DNA from: Bin80 sp964503085
GTDB taxonomy: Bacteria; Bacteroidota; Rhodothermia; Rhodothermales; Bin80
Reading direction: 5' to 3'
Assembly (NCBI GenBank): GCA_964503085.1
Contig: CAZCYQ010000075.1
Coordinates: 1-14,671 of the forward strand
DNA length: 14,671 bases
Part shown: one piece after another, positions 14,605-14,671 of the stretch
Position numbering within the stretch: position 1 is the first letter of the stretch
How the letters are laid out: each line of letters begins with the position of its first letter
Translations under genes and position numbers: made by a program
Notes under the pieces: generated by a model
Seen by the model: the letters and a program-made list of their open reading frames with translations, nothing else
The model's database searches: none
Told to the model about the DNA's origin: nothing

Positions 14605-14671
14605 TGAGCTGCTTGTCTAGCCTGAATTTCCAACAGGCAACCTAAAGTGACAGTGTGGGGCCTTTAGCCCT

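Overview
The window looks like a chromosomal stretch from a Rhodothermota/Bacteroidota-type bacterium. The main support is two secreted proteins ending in type IX secretion (T9SS) sorting domains with the NYPNPF signature, one of them with the NYPNPFNPSTT form common in Rhodothermales, Balneolales and Ignavibacteria. Start codons mostly lack strong Shine-Dalgarno sites, as expected for this group. The lineage is an inference from these families; no rRNA or marker gene is present.

Layout. Positions 1-5041: a short secreted T9SS-tail protein, then a decayed restriction-modification locus (an N6/N4 DNA methyltransferase with C-terminal HNH domain, internally deleted and frame-broken, plus a small downstream reading frame), then a large secreted subtilisin-like (S8) protease with DUF4397-like and T9SS C-terminal parts. 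Its frame runs back without a stop into the small frame of the R-M remnant. Positions 5042-7155: mostly gene-poor DNA around one DUF3800 gene. Positions 7156-10249: a ferredoxin-NADP reductase on the minus strand, divergent from a Fic/winged-helix protein on the plus strand. The 526-bp gap between them carries two near-identical palindromes 180 bp apart that look like operators. Positions 10250-10824: gene remnants, notably a truncated carA (carbamoyl-phosphate synthase small subunit). Positions 10825-12213: a class I SAM methyltransferase directly coupled (TAAATG) to a phosphodiester-glycosidase lipoprotein. Positions 12217-12289: tRNA-Gln(CUG) on the minus strand. Positions 12561-14604: an amidohydrolase_3 lipoprotein convergent with, and overlapping, a small TMEM220-family membrane protein.

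How the parts relate. There is no single large operon. The window reads as housekeeping-type genes interspersed with decaying DNA (R-M remnant, carA remnant, long non-coding stretches) and a few accessory genes (DUF3800, Fic). The strongest candidate for an undescribed regulatory unit is the Fic-winged-helix protein with its paired AAATAAAGAA-N9-TTCTTTATTT palindromes. The strongest protein-level oddity is the S8 protease, whose catalytic-Asp position is Glu. I found no CRISPR array, insertion sequence, prophage or obvious complete defence system.
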